Part shown: positions 33,185 to 44,508 of the stretch, in pieces
Position numbering within the stretch: position 1 is the stretch's first letter
How the letters are laid out: each line of letters opens with the position of its first letter
DNA from: Cristatella mucedo
Lineage: Eukaryota > Bryozoa > Phylactolaemata > Cristatellidae
NCBI GenBank assembly: GCA_009760855.2
Contig: WPIO01000018.1
Location: forward strand, 4,595,001-4,657,000
Length of the DNA: 62,000 nt
Direction: 5' to 3'
Translations under genes and position numbers: made by a program
Notes under the pieces: model-generated
The model's database searches: none
What the model was told of the DNA's origin: nothing
What the model saw: the letters and a program-made list of their open reading frames with translations, nothing else

Positions 33185-33760
33185 GAACCAGCCTCAAATC
33201 CTTTGGGGGCACGGTGCCTTTAGTTCGTTTGCTCCAGAAGCCTTGAACTCACTAGCTGATATCACGAAATCGCCTTAATGACTAAATGACATTTACAAAC
33301 AAGTCGAAAATGCGCGTTTCCCTCACACAGCGCGTGTGCTGGTTCCTCGGAAATCGTCTATTGCGCGTGCTTATGCGTGCACATGCTGCGCCTCCTATCA
33401 CGCAGCCTTATCTATCAAATCACGTCACGTCCTATCGCGAAGCCATATCGAAATGCTTCCCGGCAGCATACGCAAAGTTGCAAAGAAAAGACTCAAGTTC
33501 ATTGAGGGCTCTCAATACAAATCTCTAACTGCTGTTAGTATTATTCTCACTTCAGTGACATCCGTCCGCAATCTAGGCGCGCTATTTCAAAAGGACGTCT
33601 ATAAATGAACGTATTTTCTCCGCAGTCAAGTCGGCCTACGTTCAGTTAAATAGGATTGCTAAAAATCAGGGTTTTTGTAGATAATAGTGCGGCAGCCAAA
33701 CTAGTTCGCGAATTCATGACACCGAGTCTGGATTACGACAATTCTCCTGACATAGAGTGC
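33185..33760 (+). mobile_element. Diverged LINE B-related fragments
   Basis: CCTCAAATCCTTTGGGGGCA at 33,192 matches the LINE B segment before its stop, and TGCTTATGCGTGC at 33,369 matches its 3' UTR. Separately, 33,545-33,760 aligns with the SVRNLG-LFQ-D block and the following LVHAF-TSRLDYCN block, with frameshifts. These are probably older relatives of LINE B. Confidence 0.6.
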
Positions 33761-34332
33761 GCTGACCCGCGTTCATTGTTCTTTGCAGAATTCTTCTGAA
33801 AACCGAAGTTCTTGCGAACGTCGTATACCGAAACGATACAGCTAAGACCTGTTTAAAGTTATTCTGATCGTTATTTGACCGTAGCGCGTAAAAAATTGCG
33901 TGCCTAGGGACATCTAAACGCTTATCGCTTCGGGCTGCTGGGTCTCCCACGCCGGCGGCTGCCTTAGCTACGCCGGCGGAAAGTAACCTGCATTGCTAGT
34001 TACGATCGTGCGCACCTATTATCGCTTCGTCATCGTGGTTCAAACGCATTCCTAGATGTTACTGCTGTTGCTAAGAGTCGTGAATTATGCATTAACAAAA
34101 GAAAAGCACGCCGTAGCCGCCGCGCTGGCCGGGGCCGCCAGCTGAGACGCCGCTCGTTTTTTACGGGAACTTTGAGCTGAGTACCCGCTCATTTGGTATT
34201 CCTAGCATTGTCTCGAACCGCTCAGCGCGCTCCCTCACATGCGTCACTGTGAATCTCTCTAACTTAGTGGTCATCAGGCCTCTTATAACTCCGGCGGCCC
34301 GACTTAACGGTCGTCTTTGCAATCCTCGCTGA

Positions 34333-37230
34333 ATGTGCAATAAGCCCATAGTAATAAGCGACCTTATTTCTGAAAAAGGTCTCGACCTGATCGCCTTGAA
34401 TGAAACTTGTCTAAAATCGGTGAACTGCCCGATAATTAAAGACGCTACTCCGACTGATTTCCAATCTTTCACATCCCTAGATCAATCAAACCTGAAGGTG
34501 GAGTTACCTATGGTGGCAGTGGTCTATCGCCCACAAGGTACTAAATCATCCTTTATATAAGATTTCTCCGATTTCATTTCAATTCTGCGTGCAAGAAATC
34601 AATCTTTCCTCGTTATGCGTGATTTCAACATTCATTTTGATAACTTATCTGACGCCTTCAGCACTGAATTTCGTGCATTGACTGACTCATGGTCTGTTGT
34701 GGCTGATGTGCATGGCCCTACTCACATAAAAGGTCACACACTCGACCAAATTTTCTCATACAACTCCACTTTGTCATCACCAATTGTTACCAAATCCTGC
34801 TTATCCTGACCATATGCAAATCTCATTCAGTCTACAATGTGTGCCCTCCTCATCCTCCTCTAAAATCATTTGTAAATAGCGAAACCTTAAGGCCCTCTGA
34901 CATCGATGCTGTCCGTGCGAGAATATCTGCCCCTCCTCTGCTGCTCAGTCCCCCTTCCGATCTGTCATCATTGGTTGATTGCTACAACACGACACTCGCT
35001 GACATGCTCGACGAGTTTTTGCCTCTGACTAAGCGCACTGTGCGCCCTCACCCAGACGGCTTATGGTTTATCACAGACATTGCACTAGCTAGGTCTACTA
35101 AGCGCAAGCTTGAGAAGCATAAACAAGATCAGGACTGACTGTCCATCGACAGGCGTGCGAGGATTACTGCAGGTCTTTTCAATCGATCCAAGAAAACGCC
35201 AAGTCTAGCTTCAACAAAAACATTGTTGAATCACAGATGCACAATCCAAAAATGCTGATGTCGACGATCGACCATCTGCTCAACAGCTCCAATATTCTCT
35301 CCTTACTTGATGACCCCTGTGATAATCTAGCTGATCGCTTCTCTAACTTCTTTGTCTAGAAGATAGACAAGATCAGGGAGTCCGTCCCTAAGATGGCAGC
35401 GTCCCCTAGAATGATGTCCCTCAATTTCTTCAAGCACCACAATGTCTAAATTCAAAAAGGTCATTAGTGATCTCGTCCTGAAGCTCATATCCCAATCAAA
35501 GAAGGCAACAAGTCCTCTGGACCCTATTCCCACTGTCCTGCTCCTACGTTGCATTGATCTGCTGCGGCCATGCATAACTATTGTCATTAATACGTCACTA
35601 GCCTCAGGTTGTGTTCCAGCACCTTTCAAAAAGGCTGTAGTCAGGCCACTACCCAAGAAAGCGACACTAGACCAAGAGAACTTGAGAAACTACCGCCCAG
35701 TCTCCCTTCTACCATTCCTTTCAAAGACTCTGGAGCCAGTCGTGGCGGACCAGCTGAACTCATATATTGAAACTTCAAACTTTGCTAGTAAGTTCCAGTC
35801 TGGCTTTAGAGCTAACCACTCCACAGAGTCAGCATTGCTTCGGGTGTACAACGACCTACTTAGGAATGCAGACATGGGTAGAGTTTCTCTGCTTGTTTTT
35901 CTTGATCTTTCAGCAGCTTTTGATGCGATAACGAAGTCCTTCTTGAGAGCCTCTCATCTCGCCTGGGCATCACTGGCACTGCTCTGCAATGGTTCAGGTC
36001 CTATCTCCGTGGGAGACTCCGCAGTATGGTTGCAAATGGACAAAGATCCTCCGAGGTACCTCTGAAATATGCGTTACCTCAGGGTTCCGTATTTAATCCG
36101 GTTCTTTTCACGGTTTATGCTCTCCCTCTTCCTCTCTTGCTGATGTGATTGCCAAGCACAATCTAGGCTTTTACTTCTATGCGGATGACACTCAGTTGTA
36201 CATTTGCTTTGATCCTTCCCAGCCATCGAGCACGTCGAATTCTCTCAACTCCCTTGCAGCATGTATTGATGACATCCGCACATGGATGGCAGCGAATTTT
36301 CTTTAATTAAATGATGATAAAACTACTTTAATAGTTATGAGCAAACCAAGTGTGATTCAGAAATTTGAAAGGCTAACGCTCAAAATCGGCTCTGCCAGCA
36401 TATCTGCTGCTGAATCTGCACGAAATCTGGATGCCATGTTCCAAAGTGACCTTTCATTGGACGACCACATCAGCTCCACAATCGAGTCTGCCTACCGTCA
36501 GCTCCATAGCATTGCTAAAGTCCGGGCTTGTTTAGATAGGGATACCACATCTATATTGGTCCATGCATTTGGGACATCCAGTCTTGACTTCTGTAAGTCG
36601 CTGCTTGCTGGCCTACCGGCATGTGCAATCAGGCACTTACAGCTGGTACAAAACTGTGCAGCTAGATTTGTCTGTCGTGAGCGTCGCAGTTGTCACATTA
36701 CTCCACTTGGTGAGCCGTAATGGCTCACTAGGTAAGGCGGTTGCTTTTCACGACCTCGGCCCCGAGGTCGTGGGTTCGAATCCTGCGGTGGGCGATCCTC
36801 TATCGCCACTGCAAGCGGTGGTGATAGCCGTAAAGGCTCTTCTGTCGCTATACAAAAAGAGGCTGTTAAATCAGCTAGTATTTTTCATCAGTATTTTTTT
36901 TCTCGCCGACCTGCACTGGCTACCAGTTAAGAAACTGATTGAATTCAAGGTTTTGTCGCTCACTTTTAGGTCCCTTAATTCTTTGCCTCCAGCCTACATA
37001 TCAGATCTACTCTCCCACCAGGCGAAGCATCGTACCACCCGCTTTTCGGAAACTAACCATTTACCCATACCTCGTACGAACCTCAAATCGCTTGGAGACC
37101 GTGCCTGTAGTTCGTATGCTCCTAAAGCCTGGAACTCACTCCCGACTTGCGTCATGACATCCCCTGACTTGACCACATTTAAAAAGAAATTAAAGACGCA
37201 CCTGTTTGTGACAGCATTTAGTGGGTACCT
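34333..37230 (+). pseudogene. LINE B ORF2 (endonuclease-reverse transcriptase), disrupted
   Basis: Endonuclease blocks include IVISDLISEKGLDLIALNE (from 34,342), DFNIHFD and THIKGHTLDQIFS. The reverse transcriptase has NYRPVSLLPFLSKTLEPV, then DLSAAFDAI, an altered LPQGSV-like block (about 36,070) and YADD at 36,178-36,189, so the catalytic Asp pair survives. FL-stop-LNDDKT near 36,305 and several frameshifts break the frame, and the SINE splits the post-catalytic part between SCHITPL and LADLHWLPV. From family knowledge ORF2 nicks DNA and primes reverse transcription from it. This copy cannot make the protein. Confidence 0.88.
36709..36900 (+). mobile_element. SINE family S2 inserted in LINE B2
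   Basis: The flanking LINE reads CTCCACTT before and CTCGCCGACC after, exactly as in the uninterrupted copy B1, so the ends are well defined. The head has TGGCTCACTAGG (A-box-like) and GGTTCGAATCC (consensus B box). An internal hairpin CTATCGCCAC/GTGGTGATAG follows, then GAGGCTGTTAAATCAGCTAG and a T-rich end. No clear target duplication is seen. Confidence 0.92.
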
Positions 37231-37455
37231 GCGATTCATCCTTCATGTGCTTATGCGTGCTGACACTGTGCATGCTGCCACTAACCACGCTTGCATGCTG
37301 ACCCTGTGCATGTCACCCTTAACCATGTTATTCATGTTGTTTATCAATCATGATACCACTCATCATTCGATCGCGTTTCCTTTGCCAGCAAATGTAAAGC
37401 ACCTAGAAAGAGATTGTGTTCTCTGAGAGTGCTTTATCAAGCTTATTGGTATTAT

Positions 37456-37907
37456 TATTTTTTATTAATTCCCTTTATTCAGGACTTCCGGTGCGTAGCC
37501 TTCATGGACTGCGACTGGATAACGCTCTGCAGCTCGTCCGGTCCAGCCAGCCATCCGCTTTCCGTTGCTGCTCTATCGCCCTACTTGTAGCTGAGCTTCG
37601 CCGGCTTTCTATTAAGTATTAAGTATCATTTATTATCTATTAAGTACAGCGAAAATTTCTGGGTGCACGGCTTGCACGGGTTACTTCACTCACTTGAAGC
37701 ATCTGTCCACCTGTCCTTGACCTCGATCCTCCTTCAGGACCGCTCTCACTTCTCAGTATCTCGTCATGCAAAAGAGGCTGTTGAATCAGCTAGTATTTTG
37801 CTTTGCTAGCTTGATATCATGCATTTCATTTAACCCTAGTGATTTTCTTGAAGCAACGAAATGTAAAGTGCCCACATCGAGATGTAGTCCTCTCTTTCTC
37901 TCTTTCC

Positions 37908-37976
<69 letters not shown>

Positions 37977-38909
37977 TGACGCAATACAAAGGACCTATAT
38001 TTTTATTATTACTTTAGCCCAGCCTAGACAGAACCGTTGAGGTAGTCAGCACCAGTCTACACCTATCTGTCAGAAGACGGCATTCTGCGCACGAGCGCGC
38101 GCCGCGCGCGCCGGCGTCGAAGGGAAGCGGGTCAGTCGCATCGACGCTCGGCTCGAATCTCGCCAAGTTTTTACATCGGCTGGCGATTGCCCGCCGCTGT
38201 CGCGACCGGTTCTTCCGGTGCGCATTCCGCCACGCCGGGCTGGCTCGCGCGATCGAAGTAAGATCAAGCCTCCCTCGAGGAAGACGCCCGCTGAGAGCGA
38301 ATTTCTCGCTACCGCCGCCCCTGCTGCTGCTTGTCAGTACACTCATCTCGAGTGGCGCGCGTGGTTCGCGCTGACGCAGTTTTCGCTTCTGGCTTCCGGT
38401 TGTCGACCGCAATCGAGGCCGCGACAGCAGCGGACGCGCTCCCTGACGCCGCCGCAGCACTCCTTCGTCGGCGCGCGGTTGCAAGCGGGCGGACCGCACT
38501 CATCCGCTCGGTCGCCGCCACGCGGTCGAAAGCGGTGGTCGCGGTATGCCTGAGGGCGAGTTCGGTCACGTGTACCCCGTCCCCTTCCCCCCACTACACG
38601 AGGCTCAGTGCCATCCGCTGGCAAACGCGTTACTGTTACATAATTAAAAAAAACGATGCATTTCTCTTGCATAAGTTCTGAAATTAGCAATAGCGAGTCA
38701 TCCGGTACTGCGGGTGATTGCGACATTCTCGGTAAAGCATTAGCGCGAGGCATAAACCCGTTACGCAAGTTAAAAAACGGCTGCTTATCTGTTGCACAAG
38801 TTGCTAAGTTGGCAATAATAACAAGTCTTCTGGTTATAAGTCACGTGGCTGGCTCACGTAGCTGGCATTCTCCACAAGGCGTCAACGTGCGGTGTAACCA
38901 TTGTGCGGG
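37456..38909. other. No gene recognised; S2 tail and CT tract inside
   Basis: 37,766-37,800 carries the S2 tail (AAAGAGGCTGTTGAATCAGC) without its head. About 37,905-37,975 is (CT)n. From 38,040 to 38,580 the sequence is G+C-rich with no known domain. The 101-aa frame at 38,656-38,961 is not recognised. Confidence 0.5.
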
Positions 38910-40507
38910 CAACGCTTATCGCTTCAGGCTGCAGGGTCTCCCCCGCCGGCGGCGGCCTTAGCTACGCCGGCGGAGAGTAACCTGCATTGTTAGTTACGAT
39001 CGTGCGCACCTATTATCGCTTCGTCATCGTGGTTCAAACGCATTCCTAGATGTTACTGCTGTTGCTAAGAGTCGTGAATTATGCATTAACAAAAGAAAAG
39101 CACGCCGGAGCCGCCGTGCTGGCCGGGGCCGCCAGCTGAGACGCCGCTCGTTTTTTACGGGAACTTTGAGCTGAGTACCCGCTCATTTGGTATTCCTAGC
39201 ATTGTCTCGAACCGCTCAGCGCGCTCCCCCACATGCGTCACTGTGAATCTCTCTAACTTAGTGGTCATCGGGCCTGTTATAACTCCGGCGGCCCAACTTA
39301 ACGCATGTCTTTGAAATCCTCGCTGAATGTGCAATAAGCCCATAGTAATAAGCGACCTTATTTCTGAAAAAGGTCTCGACCTGCTCACCTTGACCGAAAC
39401 TTGGCTAAAATTGGTAAACTGCCCGACAATTAAAGACGCTACCCCGATTGGTTGCTCATTCTTTCACACCCACAGATCTATCTAAATTAGAGGTGGCTTT
39501 GCTATTATCGTGCGCTCGAAATTCAACTTCAAGTCATGCAGTACCCTCGAAGCAGTTTTTCGAATCTATTTTCCTGATTTCACCCGAAAAAAGCTACCGA
39601 CAGTAGTGGCAGTAGTCTATCGCCCACCAGGTACCAATTCCTCCTTTATATAAGATTTCTCCGATTTCATTTCGATTGCGCTTGCAAAAAATCGACCCTT
39701 CCTCGTTATGGGTGATTTCAGCATTCACTTTGATATCTTACCTAACGCCTTTAATACTGAATTTCGTGCGTTGACTGACTCATCTGCTACTCACATCAAG
39801 TCTCACACGTTCGACACATTTCCTCATACAACTGCCCTCTGTCATCACCAATAGTTACCAAATCCTGCTTATCTGACCACGTGCAGATCTCATTCAGTCT
39901 GCGATGCGTGCCCTCCTCCTCCTCCTCTAAAATCACATGTAAATCGCGAAACCTCAAGACCCTCTGACGTCGATGCTGTCCGTGCGAGAATATCTGCCCC
40001 GCCTCTTTTTCTCAGTCCTTCCGACCGGTCATCATTGGCAGATAGGTACAACATGAAGCGCACTGACATGCTCGACGTGTTTGCACCTCTGACTAAGCGC
40101 ACTGTCCGCCCTCGCCCAGACGGCCTATGGTTTACCACAGACATTACACCGGCTAGGTCTACTAAGTGCAAGCTTGAAAAAATATATAAAAGATCAGGAC
40201 TGACTGTCCATCGACAGGCATATGAAGACTATTCTAGGTCGTACCAATCGATCCTAGGAAAGGCCGAGTCTAGCTTTTGTAAAGAAAATTGTTGAATCAC
40301 AGGTGCACAACCCAAAAATGGTGATGTCGACGATCAACCATCTCTTTAATCACTCCCAGGTTAGCTCTTTACCTGATGACCACTGTGATAATCGAGCTGA
40401 TCGCTTCTCCAACTTCTTTGAATAGAAGATAGACAAGATCAGGGAGTCCGTCCCTAAGATGGCAGCGTCCCCTAGAATGATGTCCCTCAATTTCTTCAAG
40501 CACCACA

Positions 40508-41044
40508 ATGTCTAAATTCAAGCAGGTCATTAGTGATCTCGCCCTGAAGCTCATATCCCAATCAAAGAAGGCAACAAGTCCTCTGCACCCTATTCCCACT
40601 GTCCTGCTCCTACGTTGCATTGATCTGCTGCGGCCATGCATAACTATTGTCATTAATACGTCACTAGCCTCAGGTTGTGTCCCAGCACCTTTCAAAAAGG
40701 CTGTAGTCAGGCCACTACCCAAGAAAGCGACACTAGACCAAGAGAACTTGAGAAACTACCGCCCAGTCTGCCTTCTACCGTTCCTATCAAAGACAATGGA
40801 GCCAGTTGTTGCAGACCAGCTGAACTCGTATATTGAAACTTCAAACCTTGCTAGTAAGTTCCAGTCTGGCATTAGAGATAATCACTCCACAGAGTCAGCA
40901 ATGCTTCGGGTGTACAACGACCTACTTAGGTATGCAAACACGGGTAGAGTATCTCTGCTTGTTTTGCTCGATCATTTGGCATCTTTTGATACTATCAATC
41001 ACAAAGTTCTTCTAGAGCGCCTCTCATCACGCCCGGGCATCACT
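40508..41044 (+). pseudogene. LINE B3 reverse transcriptase N-terminal part
   Basis: An open frame encodes the RT fingers and palm start: KATSPLHPIPTVLLLR, then NYRPVCLLPFLSKTMEPV, QSGIRDNHSTESAML and DHLASFDTINH. The usual LSAAFD is replaced by LASFD, keeping the catalytic Asp. The frame then enters the minisatellite, so no complete enzyme can be made. Confidence 0.85.
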
Positions 41045-42560
41045 GGCACTGCCCTGCAACGGTTCAGGCCCTATCTCAGTGGCAGACTCCTTACTGGCAC
41101 TGCCCTGCAACGGTTCAGGTCCTATCTCAGTGGCAGACTCCTTACTGGCACTGCCCTGCAACGGTTCAGGCCCTATCTCAGTGGCAGACTCCTTACTGGC
41201 ACTGCCCTGCAACGGTTGGGCCCTATCTCAGTGGCAGACTCCTTACTGGCACTGCCCTGCAACGGTTCAGGCCCTATCTCAGTGGCAGACTCCTTACTGG
41301 CACTGCCCTGCAACGGTTGGGCCCTATCTCAGTGGCAGACTCCTTACTGGCACTGCCCTGCAACGGTTCAGGCCCTGTCTCAGTGGCAGACTCCTTACTG
41401 GCACTGCCCTGCAACGGTTGGGCCCTATCTCAGTGGCAGACTCCTTACTGGCACTGCCCTGCAACGGTTCAGGCCCTGTCTCAGTGGCAGACTCCTTACT
41501 GGCACTGCCCTGCAACGGTTCAGGCTCTATCTCAGTGGCAGACTCCTTACTGGCACTGCCCTGCAACGGTTCGGGCCCTGTCTCAGTGGCAGACTCCTTA
41601 CTGGCACTGCCCTGCAACGGTTCAGGCCCTATCTCAGTGGCAGACTCCTTACTGGCACTGCCCTGCAACGGTTGGGCCCTATCTCAGTGGCAGACTCCTT
41701 ACTGGCACTGCCCTGCAACGGTTCAGGCCCTATCTCAGTGGCAGACTCCTTACTGGCACTGCCCTGCAACGGTTGGGCCCTATCTCAGTGGCAGACTCCT
41801 TACTGGCACTGCCCTGCAACGGTTGGGCCCTATCTCAGTGGCAGACTCCTTACTGGCACTGCCCTGCAACGGTTGGGCCCTATCTCAGTGGCAGACTCCT
41901 TACTGGCACTGCCCTGCAACGGTTCAGGCCCTGTCTCAGTGGCAGACTCCTTACTGGCACTGCCCTGCAACGGTTGGGCCCTATCTCAGTGGCAGACTCC
42001 TTACTGGCACTGCCCTGCAACGGTTGGGCCCTATCTCAGTGGCAGACTCCTTACTGGCACTGCCCTGCAACGGTTCAGGCCCTGTCTCAGTGGCAGACTC
42101 CTTACTGGCACTGCCCTGCAACGGTTCAGGCTCTATCTCAGTGGCAGACTCCTTACTGGCACTGCCCTGCAACGGTTCGGGCCCTGTCTCAGTGGCAGAC
42201 TCCTTACTGGCACTGCCCTGCAACGGTTCAGGCCCTATCTCAGTGGCAGACTCCTTACTGGCACTGCCCTGCAACGGTTGGGCCCTATCTCAGTGGCAGA
42301 CTCCTTACTGGCACTGCCCTGCAACGGTTCAGGCCCTGTCTCAGTGGCAGACTCCTTACTGGCACTGCCCTGCAACGGTTCAGGCCCTGTCTCAGTGGCA
42401 GACTCCTTACTGGCACTGCCCTACAACGGTTCAGGCCCTGTCTCAGTGGCAGACTCCTTACTGGCACTGCCCTGCAACGGTTCAGGCCCTGTCTCAGTGG
42501 CAGACTCCTTACTGGCACTGCCCTGCAACGGTTCAGGCCCTGTCTCAGTGGCAGACTCCT
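41045..42560 (+). repeat. Minisatellite of 51/50-bp units, 30 copies, derived from LINE B reverse transcriptase
   Basis: Units start at 41045, 41096, 41147, 41198 and so on; the thirtieth (from 42514) is cut by GAGTGATTGA. The 51-bp type has GGTTCAGGCCC. The 50-bp type has GGTTGGGCCC and loses one base, so each 50-bp unit shifts the frame. In the starting frame the 51-bp unit encodes GTALQRFRPYLSGRLLT. This matches the normal RT segment GTALQWFRSYLSGR in related copies, so the array arose by duplication of that piece. By my count 20 units are of the 51-bp type (including the cut one) and 10 of the 50-bp type. Variants CCCTAT, CCCTGT, CTCTAT, TCCTAT and CGGGCCC mark sub-types. Confidence 0.96.
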
Positions 42561-42700
42561 GAGTGATTGACGCGAATGGAAAAAGGTCATCCGAGGAACC
42601 TCTGAAATATGGGGTAGGGGGCTCAGGGCTCCGTACTTGGTCCTGTTCTTTTCACGGTTTGTAATCTTCCTCTTGCCGATGCGATTGCCAAGCACAATCT

Positions 42701-43070
42701 AATAATAATAATAACGCACTTGATAAAGCGCCCCCAGAGAACTTAATCTCTTTCTAGGCGCTTTACATTTGCTGCAAAGGGAAATGCAATTGAATGGTAA
42801 GTAAAATCATGCTTGGTAAACAAACAAAATTAATAACATGGTTAGGGGTGAAATGCACATCGTTAGCATGCAAATGTGGTTAGTGGCAGCATGCACAGTA
42901 TCAGCAGGCTTAAGCACATGAAGGACGAATCACAGGGACCCACTATATGCTGTCCTAAATAGGTGTGTTTTTAAGTTCTTTTTAAATGTGGTCAAGTCAG
43001 GGGATGTTCTGACGCAGGTCGGGAGGGAGTTCCAGGCTTTGGGAGCATACGAGCTAAATGCACGGTCTCC
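42701..43070 (-). mobile_element. LINE B 3' fragment nested in LINE B3
   Basis: The plus strand shows AATAATAATAATAACGC, then the inverse of the hairpin tail, 3' UTR and last coding segment. The host LINE reads GCCAAGCACAATCT before it and AGGCTTTCACTTCTATG after it, which is continuous in other copies (e.g. 36,150-36,180). No target duplication is evident. Confidence 0.92.
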
Positions 43071-43715
43071 AGGCTTTCACTTCTATGTGGATGACACTCT
43101 GTTGTACCTCAGTTGCTCTTGCTCCTCCCTTTGATCCCTCCTGCGTCGCAGTTGCCCCATCGCACCACTTCTCGCCGACCTGCACTGGCTCCCAGTCAAG
43201 CAACGGACCGACTTAAGGTTTCGTCGCTCACTTTTAGGTCCCTCATTCTTCGGCCCTAGCTTACCTGTCAGATCTACTCCCCCAACAGGCCAAGCATCGT
43301 ACTACCCGCTTTTCGGAATCTAAATGTTTAACTATACCTCGTAGAAACCTCAAATTCCTTGGAGACCACGCATTTAGTTAAATGTTTCCGATACTCGGAA
43401 CTCACTCCCGACTTGCGTCACGACATCCCCTGACTTTACCAAATTTTAAAAGAAATTAAAAACGCACCTATTTATGACAGCATTTAGTGGGTCCCTGTGA
43501 TTCGTCCTATATCTGCTTATGCATACTGACACTGTTGCATGCTGCCACTAACCGCACTTGCATGCTGACCCTGTGCACGTCACCACTAACCATGCTATTC
43601 CTTTTGTGTATCAAGCCCGATACCACTCACCATTCGATCATGTTTCCTTAGCACCCGGAAAGAGATCGAGTTCTCTGAGGGCACTTCATCAAGTGTACTA
43701 TTATTATTAATTTTT

Positions 43716-44261
43716 TTTTTACACAGCCAATGGGATAGCGGCTTAGCAACTTGTTGGCGCCGACGCATGCACGCACGCCGACGGCAGAGGCTGGTAGCTG
43801 CAGCAACGGCGAGAGCCGGCGATAGCGTGATCACGTGATCACCCTACGATCACGTGTCCGTAACCGCAGAGCTGGCACAAGTCGACTGCGACTGCACTGC
43901 GACGCAGAGGCATCGAGCAGCCAGCCTCGGCGTACGTGCATCAAGTCTTGGTACGGCTTAGTGGCCTAGGGCAGGGGTCGGCAAACGTTTCGCACTGCTG
44001 GGTCATTTCAGCCGGTCAAGAAGGCACACTAAGCCAGAAGAGACCGGAAACCGAGCGTCCACTCAGTCGGGCCGGCAGAGTGAGCCTGACGAACAGTCGA
44101 GCCATCGCGACCGACGCACAGACGCGAACGGCGATTATAGGAATGTAGGCGTTTATCGTCGCTCCCGTGCCATTTATCGTTGTGCGTTTTTTGCTCCTGT
44201 TTCAGCGCCTGACGTCGGCCCAAAAGAATAAACACGAGCCTCAGCTTGAGCAGCAAATGCC
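43716..44261. other. No gene recognised
   Basis: Includes the palindrome GTGATCACGTGATCAC (43,827-43,842) and the hAT-like end listed next. Confidence 0.45.
43971..44012 (+). repeat. Possible hAT-type terminal repeat
   Basis: GGCAGGGGTCGGCAAACGTT resembles the CAGGGGTCGGCAAAC-type ends known from several hAT elements. No matching inverted end or transposase is visible nearby, so it may be a solitary end or chance. Confidence 0.3.
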
Positions 44262-44395
44262 GTCCTTGAGCATGCTACTACTAACTAAACATTCGATCGT
44301 GCTTCCTTTGCAGCAAATGTAAAGTGCCTAGAAAGAGACTTGAGTTCTCTGAGGGTGCCATATCAAATGTATTATTATTATTATTATTACTACTA
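44262..44395 (+). mobile_element. LINE B-related solitary 3' tail
   Basis: GAGCATGCTACTACTAACTA, CATTCGATCGTGCTTCC and GCAGCAAATGTAAAGTGCC lead into the AGAGACT/TTCTCT hairpin and (ATT)n. The first block is shared with the tail at 49,775, which suggests a sub-family. Confidence 0.8.
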
Positions 44396-44508
44396 ACCAG
44401 CAGTAATGAAGGGAAACGATACCGCGACAATTCACGCAGGCCGAATCCCAACAATTAATAACCAGAGGGGCGTTAGGCCAAACTGAAGTACTAGCTTTAC
44501 CTCAGCTG

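Larger units (their letters stand above)
33775..37455 (+). mobile_element. LINE family B, longest copy B2
   Basis: This copy spans a ~550-bp 5' UTR-like segment, endonuclease, reverse transcriptase, C-terminal region and 3' UTR with the two-stem hairpin and ATT tail. The 5' segment from about 33,775 is shared with the minus-strand copy B4, and from about 33,919 with B3, so it belongs to the element. SINE S2 is inserted at 36,709-36,900. Relative to B3, a segment of roughly 120 bp is missing from the endonuclease part (near 34,495). The 5' boundary is the limit of similarity to B4; no target duplication was identified. Confidence 0.88.
38910..43715 (+). mobile_element. LINE family B, copy B3 with internal expansion
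   Basis: Matches B2 from ACGCTTATCGCTTC (38,911) through the 5' UTR, endonuclease (GTAGTGGCAGTAGTCTATCG near 39,604; GDFSIHFD near 39,710), linker and reverse transcriptase up to LLERLSSRPGIT. It then runs into a 30-unit minisatellite (41,045-42,560), resumes at about 42,565, is interrupted by an opposite-strand LINE B fragment (42,701-43,070) and resumes with FYVDD (Ala to Val in YADD). It lacks about 450 bp after 43,135 and ends in a 3' UTR with the hairpin and ATT tail near 43,715. Confidence 0.88.

Noticed and set aside
36709-36800. Functional tRNA gene
   Set aside because: A and B boxes are present, but no cloverleaf with a proper acceptor stem is visible, and the unit recurs with a SINE tail. 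The same applies to the S1 heads.
41045-42560. CRISPR array
   Set aside because: Units are directly adjacent with no spacers, and the unit is a piece of LINE B reverse transcriptase. The 13-bp array at 18,614 fails for the same reason.
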